A stretch of 64,000 nt of DNA from an uncultured Pelagibacteraceae bacterium (GTDB taxonomy: Bacteria > Pseudomonadota > Alphaproteobacteria > Pelagibacterales > Pelagibacteraceae). The notes under the pieces are model-generated. The model had not been told where the DNA came from, ran no database searches, and worked only from the letters and a program-made list of their open reading frames with translations. The position numbers were made by a program, and so were the translations under genes. Shown here piece by piece: positions 1 to 7,910 of the stretch. Positions within the stretch are counted from its first letter, which is position 1; every line of letters starts with the position of its first letter. The DNA lies in assembly GCA_902524535.1 (NCBI GenBank), contig CABZDR010000001.1:372001-436000 (forward strand), written 5' to 3'.

Positions 1-526
1 TTATGTAATGTGCAAATGAAATTGCCTGAGCATTTTTGAGATGTGTGAAACCGGGCATGATAGTATCTATATTTTTTTCGGCTAACTTTAATGAACTTTT
101 AATTATGCCATCTATTCTAGTCATAATTTTTTTTGAGGCAGATCTGATCCAAATTTTAAAATCCGTAATTACCTGATCATTTCTTGATCTTGCTATATGT
201 AGATAACCTGCATCATCCCCAATAATTTGAAAAAGTCTTCTTTCAACATTTAAATGAATATCTTCGTGTCTCTCATTAAATTGAAATTTTTTTTTGCTAA
301 TTTCTTTTTCAATCTTATTAAGGCCATAAACAATTTTATTCTTAATTTTAAAAGAAATTATCTTTTGCCTGAATAACATTTCTACGTGTGCTATAGATGC
401 AGCTATATCCTCTCTGTAAAGTCTTTTATCTATATTTATAGAACTACCAGCTTTTTGAAAAATTGAAGAGGTATTAGACTTAATTCTAGCGCCCCATATT
501 GCCTGGTTGTTTTTATTTTTTGTCAT
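1..526 (-). CDS. argH: argininosuccinate lyase, N-terminal part (cut by window edge)
   Basis: Translating the minus strand from the ATG at 526-524 gives about 175 residues without a stop, running off the left edge. The start carries the WGARIKSN region typical of ArgH, and near residue 110 the ARSRNDQV signature of the fumarase/argininosuccinate lyase superfamily is visible. ArgH splits argininosuccinate into arginine and fumarate, the last step of arginine synthesis, in the cytoplasm. It is divergent from the thioredoxin-like gene starting at 551, leaving only 24 bases for both promoters. The catalytic C-terminal half is outside the window. Confidence 0.93.
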   Translation of the reverse strand, partial: MTKNKNNQAIWGARIKSNTSSIFQKAGSSINIDKRLYREDIAASIAHVEMLFRQKIISFKIKNKIVYGLNKIEKEISKKKFQFNERHEDIHLNVERRLFQIIGDDAGYLHIARSRNDQVITDFKIWIRSASKKIMTRIDGIIKSSLKLAEKNIDTIMPGFTHLKNAQAISFAHYI

Positions 527-550
527 GATAATTAATTATACCTTTTTAGC

Positions 551-1060
551 ATGAGAATTTTAATAATATTTATTTTTTTAATTTCTAATTCAGTTGCAAA
601 CGAGATAACTAATATAAAAAATCTAGTTATTAACAAAGAATTAAAGAAATATGAAGATTTAACATTCTTCAACTCTAAAAAAGAACAGATAAACTTAAAT
701 GATTTTAAAGGAAAATTAATTTTACTGAATTTTTGGGCGACTTGGTGTGCCCCTTGTAAAGAAGAAATGCCTTCCCTAGATTTATTAGATAAAAAAGCTA
801 ATTTAAATAATTTAAAGATTTTTCCTATAAATGTAGGTCAAGAGAGTGAAGAAAAAGCCATAAATTTTTTTAATGACCTTAAAATTAAAAATTTAGATAC
901 ATATTTTGACTCACCAATAACTCTGGCCAAAAAATTTGGTTTAAGAGGCATACCTACTACAATTTTATTAAATAAAGATGGACTTGAGTTTGCAAGAATT
1001 GTCGGATCAATAAATTTTGAAAATGAAGAATTTATAAGATGGTTAAGTAATTTTAATTAA
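551..1060 (+). CDS. TlpA/ResA-like thiol-disulfide oxidoreductase
   Basis: The 169-residue protein begins with a hydrophobic stretch (residues 2-16) that reads as a signal peptide or membrane anchor, so it should act in the periplasm. A thioredoxin fold follows, with the redox motif WCAPC at residues 65-69 and the cis-proline segment GIPTT near residue 136. The family (TlpA, ResA, CcmG) reduces disulfides in the periplasm, often for cytochrome c or cytochrome oxidase maturation. The exact partner cannot be told from sequence. It is divergent from argH, an arrangement common in alphaproteobacteria, and overlaps the convergent HIG1-type gene by 4 bases. Confidence 0.88.
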   Translation: MRILIIFIFLISNSVANEITNIKNLVINKELKKYEDLTFFNSKKEQINLNDFKGKLILLNFWATWCAPCKEEMPSLDLLDKKANLNNLKIFPINVGQESEEKAINFFNDLKIKNLDTYFDSPITLAKKFGLRGIPTTILLNKDGLEFARIVGSINFENEEFIRWLSNFN

Positions 1061-1260
1061 TTTTTAAAAAAATACGCAAAAGTCACCAATGCTATAACAG
1101 CAATAAATTGCAACAATACTCTTAACTGCATTAATTTGTTGGAATATTTTTTGCTTGTTTTACCTCCTTTGAATAAAGTACCAATTCCAAGGATAAGGAC
1201 AATTCCAACTGCCATTAATAAAGTTAATGATATTACTTTTACTAATACTCCAGAAATCAT
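1057..1260 (-). CDS. HIG1-domain twin-transmembrane protein
   Basis: This 67-residue protein has two hydrophobic helices (about residues 5-30 and 46-64) joined by a short basic loop. The loop contains GGKTSKKYSNKLMQLRVLLQ, matching the S-N-x-L-M-x-x-R-V-x-L-Q pattern of bacterial HIG1 (hypoxia-induced protein) domains. In mitochondria HIG1 proteins associate with cytochrome c oxidase and supercomplexes; the bacterial role is little known. Its end overlaps the thioredoxin-like gene tail to tail. The fold assignment is fairly firm, the function open. Confidence 0.7.
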   Translation of the reverse strand: MISGVLVKVISLTLLMAVGIVLILGIGTLFKGGKTSKKYSNKLMQLRVLLQFIAVIALVTFAYFFKN

Positions 1261-1312
1261 ATATTGAAGGATAGTAATCTGTTTTTAAAATAAAAAAACA
1301 AAATTATATAAT

Positions 1313-1972
1313 ATGACATTTTGCCTAAATTCAACAATTATTAGACCAGAAAATAATTTGGAAATTAAAAATGCTATAATTTTACTACACGGCTATGGAG
1401 GAGATGGAAAAGATATAAGTATGCTCTCATTAAATTGGAAAAGACATTTACCAAATACTATATTTATTTGTCCAGACGGTCATGAGTCATGTCCAATTAA
1501 CCCATCAGGCTTCCAGTGGTTTGATTTAACAAAAGATGATTCAAGTTATATCTTAGATGAGTCCATAAAAGCTGAAAAAATACTAAATAAATTTATAATT
1601 GAAATAAAAGAGGAATTTAATTTAGAAAATAGTAAAATTTGTTTATCAGGATTTAGCCAAGGTTGTATGATGGCTATTAACCTAGGCCTAACCTCTGAAA
1701 AAGCATATAGTAGCATTATTGGTTTTTCAGGAAAAATTATAGATCAAGAAAATTTAAAAAAAAGAAAAAAGGCATCTACAAATACATTATTGATCCATGG
1801 TGATTTAGATCAAGTAGTTCCAGCTAACTTTTTGCTTGAAGCAAAAGATTTTTTATTAAGGAACAACGTTCAAATTGAAACTCATTTAATTAAAGGCTGC
1901 GACCATCATATTCCTATTCAGGCATCAAGTATAGCATTAAATTATATTCTTAAAAAATTTAATATTGCCTAA
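1313..1972 (+). CDS. phospholipase/carboxylesterase family alpha/beta hydrolase
   Basis: The 219-residue protein has an alpha/beta hydrolase core: an oxyanion-hole HGYGGDG segment near residue 26, the nucleophile elbow GFSQG with Ser115, an acid in HGDLDQVVP (Asp166 by position) and His198 in CDHHIP. Length and motif spacing match the small carboxylesterase/acyl-protein thioesterase family (YpfH, EstB). It should hydrolyse short-chain esters or thioesters in the cytoplasm, since no signal peptide is seen. The physiological substrate is unknown. It precedes the HNH gene on the same strand with a 37-base gap. Confidence 0.83.
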   Translation: MTFCLNSTIIRPENNLEIKNAIILLHGYGGDGKDISMLSLNWKRHLPNTIFICPDGHESCPINPSGFQWFDLTKDDSSYILDESIKAEKILNKFIIEIKEEFNLENSKICLSGFSQGCMMAINLGLTSEKAYSSIIGFSGKIIDQENLKKRKKASTNTLLIHGDLDQVVPANFLLEAKDFLLRNNVQIETHLIKGCDHHIPIQASSIALNYILKKFNIA

Positions 1973-2009
1973 AGATTGAAATATTTTTTTAATAAGCTAT
2001 GCTTTCTTA

Positions 2010-2579
2010 ATGAATAATTTTATTGACAGAGATGTTTCTTTGGAAAAATGCCCAGCATTAGTATTAAATGCCGATTATAGGCCCTTAAGTTATTATCCTT
2101 TATCTTTATGGTCTTGGCAGGACACTGTTAAATCTGTATTTTTAGATAGAGTAATTATAGTAAGTACTTATGATAGAGTAGTTAGAAGTCCATCATTTAA
2201 TATGCAATTACCAAGCGTTATTGCATTAAAAGATTATATAGTGCCACAATCACAACCAAGTTTTACAAGATTTAATGTTTTCCTTAGAGATAAATTTTCA
2301 TGCCAATATTGTGGAAGTGGTGAAGAACTTACTTTCGATCATTTATTACCTAGATCTAAAGGGGGAGAGACAAATTGGGACAACGTTGTTACAGCATGTT
2401 CAGCGTGTAATGTAAAAAAAGGCGGAAAATTACTAAAAAAATCTGGAATGAAATTATCTAGCTATCCATATCGACCTACGACAGAAGATTTACATCGTAA
2501 TGGAAAAAATTTTCCTCCAAATTACTTACATAAAAGTTGGATGGATTATTTATATTGGGACGTTGAATTAGAGGCTTAA
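2010..2579 (+). CDS. HNH-family nuclease-like protein
   Basis: The protein has 189 residues. An HNH core lies at about residues 96-137: a zinc pair C98-x2-C101, the Asp110-His111 catalytic pair, Asn125 and a second zinc pair C130-x2-C133 followed by Asn134. The N-terminal 90 residues resemble the extension of a widespread HNH family found in many alphaproteobacteria, not linked to restriction genes. The biochemical activity should be DNA nicking or cleavage, but the biological role is not established. The neighbours (hydrolase, coq7) give no functional hint. Confidence 0.82.
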   Translation: MNNFIDRDVSLEKCPALVLNADYRPLSYYPLSLWSWQDTVKSVFLDRVIIVSTYDRVVRSPSFNMQLPSVIALKDYIVPQSQPSFTRFNVFLRDKFSCQYCGSGEELTFDHLLPRSKGGETNWDNVVTACSACNVKKGGKLLKKSGMKLSSYPYRPTTEDLHRNGKNFPPNYLHKSWMDYLYWDVELEA

Positions 2580-2582
2580 GAT

Positions 2583-3113
2583 TCAAACTTTTTCTGAAAT
2601 ACGAATAGCTATTTTAGAACCTGTCTTTATTAATTTGTCCATTATTGAGTACAGCCCTTTTTTTGAAGCGCCTTCCTCATAAGCAATATCTTTATGATCT
2701 AATTCATCTTGTCTAAATTTAGTAATTTTTTTTTTTAATTCTTTTTCCTCGGGGCCTAATTGATTTATTTGATCTTGGTAATGTTTATCTATTACTTCCT
2801 CAACAGAAGCTGTACACAACATGGCTGCCTTTTTTCCTAGAATTGTAGACCCAAAACCCAAGCCTACTCCTAGTAGATCCCATAATGGTAAGAATTTTGT
2901 AGGTTTTATATTTCTCTTTTTTATTTCATTCTCAAAAAATTGACAATGTTCTACCTCATGTTCTTTCATATCTTCAATTGTTTTTTTTAGATTGTTGTCC
3001 TTTATAATTGTATTTAAGGCTAATAACTGTCCTTCATAAATTTTGACTGCACCTCTCTCACCGGCATGATCAACTCTAATAAATTCTTCAACTCTACTAT
3101 CTTTTTTTTTCAT
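2583..3113 (-). CDS. coq7: demethoxyubiquinone hydroxylase (Coq7-type di-iron)
   Basis: The 176-residue protein has the ferritin-like four-helix signature of COQ7/CatA. Carboxylate and His ligands are visible as E19 in DHAGERGAVKIYEG, E53-x2-H56, E105/E106 in SVEEVIDKH and E137-x2-H140 in DELDHKD. The enzyme hydroxylates demethoxyubiquinone at C6 in ubiquinone synthesis and sits at the inner membrane. Its start overlaps the end of dsbB by 17 bases, so the two are probably co-transcribed. All expected ligands are present. Confidence 0.93.
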   Translation of the reverse strand: MKKKDSRVEEFIRVDHAGERGAVKIYEGQLLALNTIIKDNNLKKTIEDMKEHEVEHCQFFENEIKKRNIKPTKFLPLWDLLGVGLGFGSTILGKKAAMLCTASVEEVIDKHYQDQINQLGPEEKELKKKITKFRQDELDHKDIAYEEGASKKGLYSIMDKLIKTGSKIAIRISEKV

Positions 3114-3582
3114 ATTTAGTATAAATTTTTGTAAGTGTTATAATCAATAATAAACTGATTACAATATTAATAGTAGTTAGTGAAAATCCAAAAATCCTAA
3201 ATGTCACATCTTTACAGCTAATCATTATTTTATTTAATTGGTTTAGTAAATCTTCTTTCGTTATATTTTCAGAAAAGTCTTTAGCTGCACAAACAGTAGA
3301 CTCTTCAAAAATGCCTTGTTCTATACCTAAATGATATAAAGAAATTGTGAAAGAAAAAACAAAAGTGATTAATAACAATACGATAAAGAATTTTTCATTT
3401 TTTTTTAACATCAACATTACAGATGTTAAAATAATGCTTACACCATAAGGAATTCTCTCAATTAAACATAGTTTACATGGTTGATGGCCAAGAACATACT
3501 CAATAAGATATGCACCAATTAGTGCAATAAAACTAAACAGAAAAATTATTTTTAAGTAAGTTTCAGATTTTAGGTTAAACAT
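3097..3582 (-). CDS. dsbB: disulfide bond formation protein B
   Basis: The 161-residue membrane protein has four hydrophobic helices. The first redox pair C36-x2-C39 (in HQPCKLCLIER) and the second pair C98 and C123 in the larger periplasmic loop are both present, with the usual FGFSLTTIN segment after C123. DsbB reoxidises DsbA and passes electrons to ubiquinone. Sitting beside a ubiquinone-synthesis gene is suggestive but may be chance. It overlaps both neighbours, coq7 (17 bases) and the YqaA-like gene (8 bases), pointing to one operon. Confidence 0.92.
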   Translation of the reverse strand: MFNLKSETYLKIIFLFSFIALIGAYLIEYVLGHQPCKLCLIERIPYGVSIILTSVMLMLKKNEKFFIVLLLITFVFSFTISLYHLGIEQGIFEESTVCAAKDFSENITKEDLLNQLNKIMISCKDVTFRIFGFSLTTINIVISLLLIITLTKIYTKYEKKR

Positions 3583-4180
3583 GAGATTTAAAAATTAGAT
3601 AAATTATTAATCCAATTATAACAATCAAAATTCCGATTATTGTAAACCATTTTGACCCATGCTTATTCATAAACTCATTAAATAAATCTCCAAATTTATA
3701 AGAAAGATACGACACTATGAAAAATCTTAATCCTCTTGAAATTAAACTAATAAGAATAAAGATTAAAAAATTAAACCCTAGAAGACCGCTTGCAATAGTA
3801 AAAACTTTATAAGGAAGAGGAGTGAAACCAGCTAAAAAAAGTATTCCTAACCAAGCATAAAAACCCTCACTATTAACTAAATTTTCTTTAATATTTGATA
3901 ATTTATCTTCATAACCATAAAAATTCATAATGTGTGCACCAAATTCAAAAAAAAAAGCTCCAATCAAATAGCCAAGCATACCACCCATAACTGAAAAAAT
4001 TGTAGTTATAAGAAAGATTTTAATGAAATCATTTTTTTTTGATATCACCATTGGAATAACCATTACATCTGGAGGAATAGGAAAAAACGAGCTTTCAATA
4101 AAAGAGACAACCGCTAAGTAATATTTAGAACTTTTATGCCCTGCTAAATCTAAACATTTTTTGTAAAGACTTTTAAACAT
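3575..4180 (-). CDS. YqaA/DedA-like VTT-domain membrane protein
   Basis: The 201-residue protein has several membrane segments and the SNARE-associated/VTT features: an E-S-S-F-F-P-I-P-P-D re-entrant segment near residues 29-38, a Gly-rich helix (MGGMLGYLIGAFF) and a second re-entrant P-L-P-Y-K-V-F segment. Family members (DedA, YqaA) include lipid scramblases and lipid-carrier transporters, but the substrate here is not known. It is first in the minus-strand operon with dsbB and coq7. The gene starts 59 bases before the divergent tRNA-Leu. Confidence 0.8.
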   Translation of the reverse strand: MFKSLYKKCLDLAGHKSSKYYLAVVSFIESSFFPIPPDVMVIPMVISKKNDFIKIFLITTIFSVMGGMLGYLIGAFFFEFGAHIMNFYGYEDKLSNIKENLVNSEGFYAWLGILFLAGFTPLPYKVFTIASGLLGFNFLIFILISLISRGLRFFIVSYLSYKFGDLFNEFMNKHGSKWFTIIGILIVIIGLIIYLIFKSHV

Positions 4181-4239
4181 TTTTTGGTTTTAATATAATT
4201 TCAGTTCTTATACTATTTAATAAATTATTAAATAATTAG

Positions 4240-4324
4240 GGGCGAATGGCGGAATTGGTAGACGCGCACGACTCAAAATCGTGTTTCGTAAGAAGTGAGA
4301 GTTCGATTCTCTCTTCGCCCACCA
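4240..4324 (+). tRNA. tRNA-Leu (anticodon CAA)
   Basis: The acceptor stem GGGCGAA pairs with TTCGCCC and CCA is encoded. The anticodon stem CACGA/TCGTG encloses loop CTCAAAA, giving anticodon CAA for codon UUG. The long variable arm expected of a class II tRNA-Leu is present. It lies only 4 bases before the acyl-CoA synthetase start. Confidence 0.96.
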
Positions 4325-4328
4325 TATT

Positions 4329-6017
4329 ATGGAATTAAGTAAATTAAATAGTTTAGTTGAGCTTTTTTTTAAAAAAAGCCATCAAATACAGTCTCGGTCT
4401 GACAAACCATTTTTAAGATGGTTAAAAGATAATAAAAAAAGATTTTTATCTTGGAAAGAAGTTACACAAAATATTCAGATTTTATCTGAATATTTAAAAG
4501 ATCATTTATCCAAAGGTGATAGGTGTGTTTTATTATCTGAAAATCGTCCAGAATGGTTAATCATAGACCTAGCAGTTATGAACGCAGGAGGCGTTACTGT
4601 ACCTTTGTTTACGACTTATGCAGAAAAAGATTATGAGTATATCTTAAATGACTGTAAGCCAAAAATATGCATTGTTTCAAATAACACACAATTCGATAAG
4701 ATTAAAAAGTTTATTTCGAATGAAATAAAAGTTTTATCAATTGAAAATATCAGTGATAAAATTGAAAGTATTGAAAATATTCTAAACAAAAATAATTCAA
4801 AATCTGAATTAGACTTTAACAAAAATATAGAAAGAAAAAATCTTGCATGCATAATTTATACGTCTGGAACAACTGGAAATCCTAAAGGTGTCATGCTTAG
4901 TCATGGAGGTATCTTATCGAATTGTGAGGGCGCTCAAGAAATCTTAAAATCACTAGTCACGAAAGATACACCAACTTTTTTAACTTGGCTGCCGTTATCT
5001 CACTCATACGAACATACTGTACAATATGTTCAGATTTTATTAGGAGCCAAAGTGTTTTACGCTGAGAGTTTAGAAAAATTATTACTAAATATAGTGGTTG
5101 CGAAGCCAACAATTATGACAGCAGTTCCAAGGTTTTATCAAAATCTATTTAGCAAAATTTCCTCTAATTTTTCTAAGCAAAAAGGTTTGAAAAAAAAATT
5201 AATAAATAAAACTATTCTACTTGGAGTTAAAACTTTAAATAAAGAAAAACTTAATTTTAATGAAAAAATTGTTAATTATTTATGTGAAATATTGGTGAGA
5301 AGAAAAATCAAAAATCAGTTTGGTGGTAAGTTAAAAGCCTTTATTTCTGGAGGAGGTCCTTTAGACCAGAAAATTGGAGAATTTTTAAATTCCGTGGGTT
5401 TGCCAACCCTTCAAGGATATGGTTTAACTGAAACATCACCGGTTGTTAGCTGCAATATCCCTGGAAAAATAAAAATAGAAACCGTCGGTCCACCTTTTAA
5501 AACTAATCAGGTCAAAATTGCGAGGGGCGGTGAGATTTTGGTTAAAGGTGAAAATGTAATGCTTGGTTATTGGGGCATGAAAAAAGAAACTGATGAAATT
5601 TTAAAAGACGGTTGGTTGCATACAGGTGATATTGGTGAAATTACAAGCGAAGGGAACCTAAAAATTACTGATAGAAAAAAGGAAATTATAGTTAACCTTG
5701 GTGGAGATAATATTTCTCCATCTAAAATTGAAAATTTATTATGTCTTAATGATAAAATTAAACAAAGTTTTGTATATGGTGATAAAAAAACTTATTTAGT
5801 TGCATTAATTGTAACTGAAGGAGAAGAAAGTAAAAAAGAAATTGAATTTTATTTAGAAAATTTAAATAAAAATTTATCATTAATAGAAAAAGTAAAAAAA
5901 TTTAAGTTGATAAAAGAAGAATTTACAATTGAAAATGGAATGTTGACGCCAACTTTAAAGCTAAGGAGAAAAAAAATTTTAGAAAAATATAAACAAGATT
6001 TAGAAAAACTTTATTAA
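4329..6017 (+). CDS. AMP-forming long-chain acyl-CoA synthetase
   Basis: The 562-residue protein is an ANL-superfamily adenylating enzyme. Visible motifs are the P-loop-like YTSGTTGNPKG at residues 177-187, QGYGLTETSPV in the middle, the hinge region HTGDIGEI and DRKKEIIV before the C-terminal lid. It should activate fatty acids to acyl-CoA using ATP. It is close to FadD-type and AMP-dependent synthetases of the long-chain group; chain length is not readable. It starts 5 bases after tRNA-Leu, so the tRNA and this gene may share a transcript. Confidence 0.87.
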   Translation: MELSKLNSLVELFFKKSHQIQSRSDKPFLRWLKDNKKRFLSWKEVTQNIQILSEYLKDHLSKGDRCVLLSENRPEWLIIDLAVMNAGGVTVPLFTTYAEKDYEYILNDCKPKICIVSNNTQFDKIKKFISNEIKVLSIENISDKIESIENILNKNNSKSELDFNKNIERKNLACIIYTSGTTGNPKGVMLSHGGILSNCEGAQEILKSLVTKDTPTFLTWLPLSHSYEHTVQYVQILLGAKVFYAESLEKLLLNIVVAKPTIMTAVPRFYQNLFSKISSNFSKQKGLKKKLINKTILLGVKTLNKEKLNFNEKIVNYLCEILVRRKIKNQFGGKLKAFISGGGPLDQKIGEFLNSVGLPTLQGYGLTETSPVVSCNIPGKIKIETVGPPFKTNQVKIARGGEILVKGENVMLGYWGMKKETDEILKDGWLHTGDIGEITSEGNLKITDRKKEIIVNLGGDNISPSKIENLLCLNDKIKQSFVYGDKKTYLVALIVTEGEESKKEIEFYLENLNKNLSLIEKVKKFKLIKEEFTIENGMLTPTLKLRRKKILEKYKQDLEKLY

Positions 6018-6135
6018 AATTGTTAAAATATTAGGTTATAAAGCGCATAAACATTAACTTTTTTTGCATAAAAAATATTTAAAAATTTTTTTGGTTTTAA
6101 TTTTTTCGATTTAATTTTTAAGTTTAATAAAATAA

Positions 6136-6164
6136 TTGACATAACGTGTATAAAAAAATAAAAA
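6136..6164 (+). promoter_or_regulatory. predicted sigma70-type promoter for the Lys/Arg peptide gene
   Basis: A perfect -35 TTGACA lies at 6136-6141. After a 17-base spacer comes TAAAAA at 6159-6164 as a weaker -10. Transcription would begin near 6171, just before a stem-loop and 45 bases before the peptide ATG. This is one of the few consensus -35 boxes I noticed in the window. Confidence 0.5.
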
Positions 6165-6174
6165 TAACTTAACG

Positions 6175-6193
6175 ACGAATCATTTTGATTCGT
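6175..6193 (+). promoter_or_regulatory. 5' leader stem-loop of the Lys/Arg peptide gene
   Basis: An 8-base perfect inverted repeat, ACGAATCA / TGATTCGT, encloses a 3-base loop. It would sit at the very 5' end of the transcript predicted from the upstream promoter, where hairpins commonly protect mRNA from decay. It ends 10 bases before the Shine-Dalgarno AGGGAG (6204-6209), so it should not block it. Confidence 0.5.
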
Positions 6194-6215
6194 TTAACTA
6201 AAAAGGGAGCTAAAG

Positions 6216-6293
6216 ATGCCTAAGAGAAGAAAAAAAGCAAAGAAGGCTAAGAAAAAAGCTAAGAAAAAAGCTAAAAAAAGAAGAAGAAGATAA
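6216..6293 (+). CDS. 25-residue Lys/Arg/Ala-rich basic peptide
   Basis: The ORF encodes only Met, Pro, Lys, Arg and Ala: it opens MPKRRKKAKKA, continues as KKKA units and ends KKRRRR. A strong Shine-Dalgarno AGGGAG lies 6 bases upstream of the ATG. A promoter with consensus -35, a leader hairpin and a 14-bp terminator bracket it, which argues for a real, strongly expressed gene. The composition resembles the tail of histone H1-like proteins, so nucleic-acid binding (DNA, RNA or ribosome) is the obvious guess. I do not recognise a named family. The alternative is that the transcript itself is a small RNA. Confidence 0.7.
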   Translation: MPKRRKKAKKAKKKAKKKAKKRRRR

Positions 6294-6312
6294 TTACTTA
6301 GTATTCTTTAAT

Positions 6313-6357
6313 AAAAACGCTTCTCATAACGATTTACGTGTGAGGGGCGTTTTTTTT
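6313..6357 (+). terminator. strong intrinsic terminator, probably bidirectional
   Basis: The left arm at 6313-6326 pairs over 14 bases with 6341-6354, including two G-T pairs, around a 14-base loop. Eight T follow on the plus strand (6350-6357), and five A precede the stem so the minus strand also ends in T. It would end the Lys/Arg peptide transcript and can serve carD, whose stop codon lies at 6356-6358. Confidence 0.85.
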
Positions 6358-7213
6358 ACTCATCTAACTGTTCTGTTTCATCAGACATTTGTTCATCGTT
6401 TGCTATTCTAGGGGTTTCGCTCTTCTCTTCTTTAATTTCTGGTTTATTTTGAGGATTTAAATTTCTTTTCAGTGCTTTGTCTAATTTTTTTTGAGTATCC
6501 TCTAAAGAAATATTTAGAATTATCTGAAACTCTGATAAGATTCTCTCATAAGCCTTTTCAAATAATTGTCTTTCAGAATATGATTGGTCAACCATTAAAT
6601 CATCTCCTTTATTAAGATCTCTTACAACTTCGGCCAATTCGTAAATTTTTCCTGAAGATATCTTTGCTTCATATTCTTGAGCACGTCTACTCCACATTGA
6701 TCTTTTAATTTTAGGCTTACTTTTTAAAATGGAAATACACTTATTAACTTGATTAATTGTAGCAAGCGGCCTTAGATGAGATTGTTTGTTCACTGGAACC
6801 ATACCGTTAGCTTTGTCTTTTTCAAATTTTATTATGTATGTTTCTACATCGATCCCGCCTATATTGATTTTTTTGAACTCAGATATTTGTCCTACACCAT
6901 GTTTAGGATAAACTACAAAATCTTTAATTTTATAATCTTTTTTTTCAGTTTCTTGCTTTTTGACTTTTTTAATTTCTGGCTTTAACTCATTGCTTTTTGG
7001 GATTCTCAGACCTTCAGATTTAATATCAGATTTTTCAATTTTTTTTTTTGTAATTGTTTTTGTAGGTTTCTTAGTTTTTATAACTTTTTTAATTTTGGTT
7101 GATTTAGATTTCTTTTTGACATTTTTAACCTGTTTGGTTTTTTTAATCTTTTTCATATTTGATTTAGATTTAAAGGTTTTCTTTAAAATATTTTTCAAAC
7201 TTATTTTGCTCAT
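6356..7213 (-). CDS. carD: CarD-family transcription regulator with Lys-rich N-terminal tail
   Basis: Residues from about 94 match CarD/CdnL: the RNA-polymerase-interacting domain ([29 protein letters not shown]) followed by a helical DNA-binding part with [12 protein letters not shown]. CarD binds the RNA polymerase beta subunit and stabilises open promoter complexes, often at rRNA and growth genes. Residues 1-93 are an unusual, mostly Lys/Thr/Ser/Ile stretch like a histone H1 tail, and the last 30 residues are acidic. The chosen ATG at 7213 has GAGAAG 7 bases upstream but overlaps fdxA by 44 bases. An ATG at 7156 (residue 20) would avoid the overlap but lacks a good ribosome site. Confidence 0.85.
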   Translation of the reverse strand: MSKISLKNILKKTFKSKSNMKKIKKTKQVKNVKKKSKSTKIKKVIKTKKPTKTITKKKIEKSDIKSEGLRIPKSNELKPEIKKVKKQETEKKDYKIKDFVVYPKHGVGQISEFKKINIGGIDVETYIIKFEKDKANGMVPVNKQSHLRPLATINQVNKCISILKSKPKIKRSMWSRRAQEYEAKISSGKIYELAEVVRDLNKGDDLMVDQSYSERQLFEKAYERILSEFQIILNISLEDTQKKLDKALKRNLNPQNKPEIKEEKSETPRIANDEQMSDETEQLDE

Positions 7214-7496
7214 TCTTATACTTCTCGTGATCCGATGGTGGATCTTTTTTTTCGTTTATGTTCGGCCAAATTTCTGAATATTTTTGGTTAATTTCAATCC
7301 ATTTTTTACTTTCAGGCTCTGTATCAGCTTTGATCGCATCAACTGGACATTCTGGCTCACAAACGCCACAATCTATACACTCATCCGGTTTAATTACAAG
7401 CATATTTTTTCCCTCGTAAAAACAATCTACAGGACATACGTCAACACAATCCATTAATTTACATTTGATACATTTGTCGTTTACAATATATGTCAT
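7170..7496 (-). CDS. fdxA: 7Fe ferredoxin
   Basis: The 108-residue protein has the FdxA cysteine pattern: [17 protein letters not shown] at the N-terminus and [14 protein letters not shown] at residues 40-53, fitting one [3Fe-4S] and one [4Fe-4S] cluster. The C-terminal extension with [13 protein letters not shown] is typical of the alphaproteobacterial form. It carries low-potential electrons in the cytoplasm; the partner is not known. The gene lies between carD and a TerB-like gene, overlapping the latter by one base, in the familiar helicase-fdxA-carD neighbourhood. Confidence 0.93.
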   Translation of the reverse strand: MTYIVNDKCIKCKLMDCVDVCPVDCFYEGKNMLVIKPDECIDCGVCEPECPVDAIKADTEPESKKWIEINQKYSEIWPNINEKKDPPSDHEKYKNEQNKFEKYFKENL

Positions 7497-7903
7497 TAAG
7501 AGTTTTCTTTTTTAATTTTAGTTTTGATACTTCCCATAGTTCGATTGTCAATATACAGCAATCCAGCAAGTCGTCTCATCAAGTTAGTTTCGTAAATGTC
7601 GGCATCTTTATTTGAATAAATAATTCGCCACAATGTTTCTATAATTTTAATTTTATTAGTTTCCTCCATATTTTTAACTTCTCTTGTAAATTCTAAGATT
7701 TGATTTGTTTTTTCCTCTATTTTTTTACTTTCAATAATAATTTGTTTTACGTTTTCTTTATTCGCTCCTAAGTTTAAGAGGGTTTCTTCTATAATTTTTT
7801 CTTCTTCAATTGTAAAATTTTCATCAATTTTTGCAGCATGAATTAACAGTGCTGTTATTTTAATTAAATCATTATTTTGATCTTTATTATTCTTGAAAAA
7901 CAT
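7496..7903 (-). CDS. TerB-like (tellurite-resistance/DjlA N-domain) helical protein
   Basis: The 135-residue all-helical protein carries the TerB-type pattern: [30 protein letters not shown] near the start and a repeat of this Asp/Glu-rich motif, [22 protein letters not shown], near the end. Alphaproteobacterial TerB relatives are cytoplasmic, metal-binding candidates of unclear function; tellurite resistance should not be inferred. It lies 7 bases downstream of the helicase gene and overlaps fdxA by one base, so all three are probably one operon. This slot more often holds an S4-domain RNA-binding gene in alphaproteobacteria. Confidence 0.7.
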   Translation of the reverse strand: MFFKNNKDQNNDLIKITALLIHAAKIDENFTIEEEKIIEETLLNLGANKENVKQIIIESKKIEEKTNQILEFTREVKNMEETNKIKIIETLWRIIYSNKDADIYETNLMRRLAGLLYIDNRTMGSIKTKIKKENS

Positions 7904-7910
7904 AATTAAT

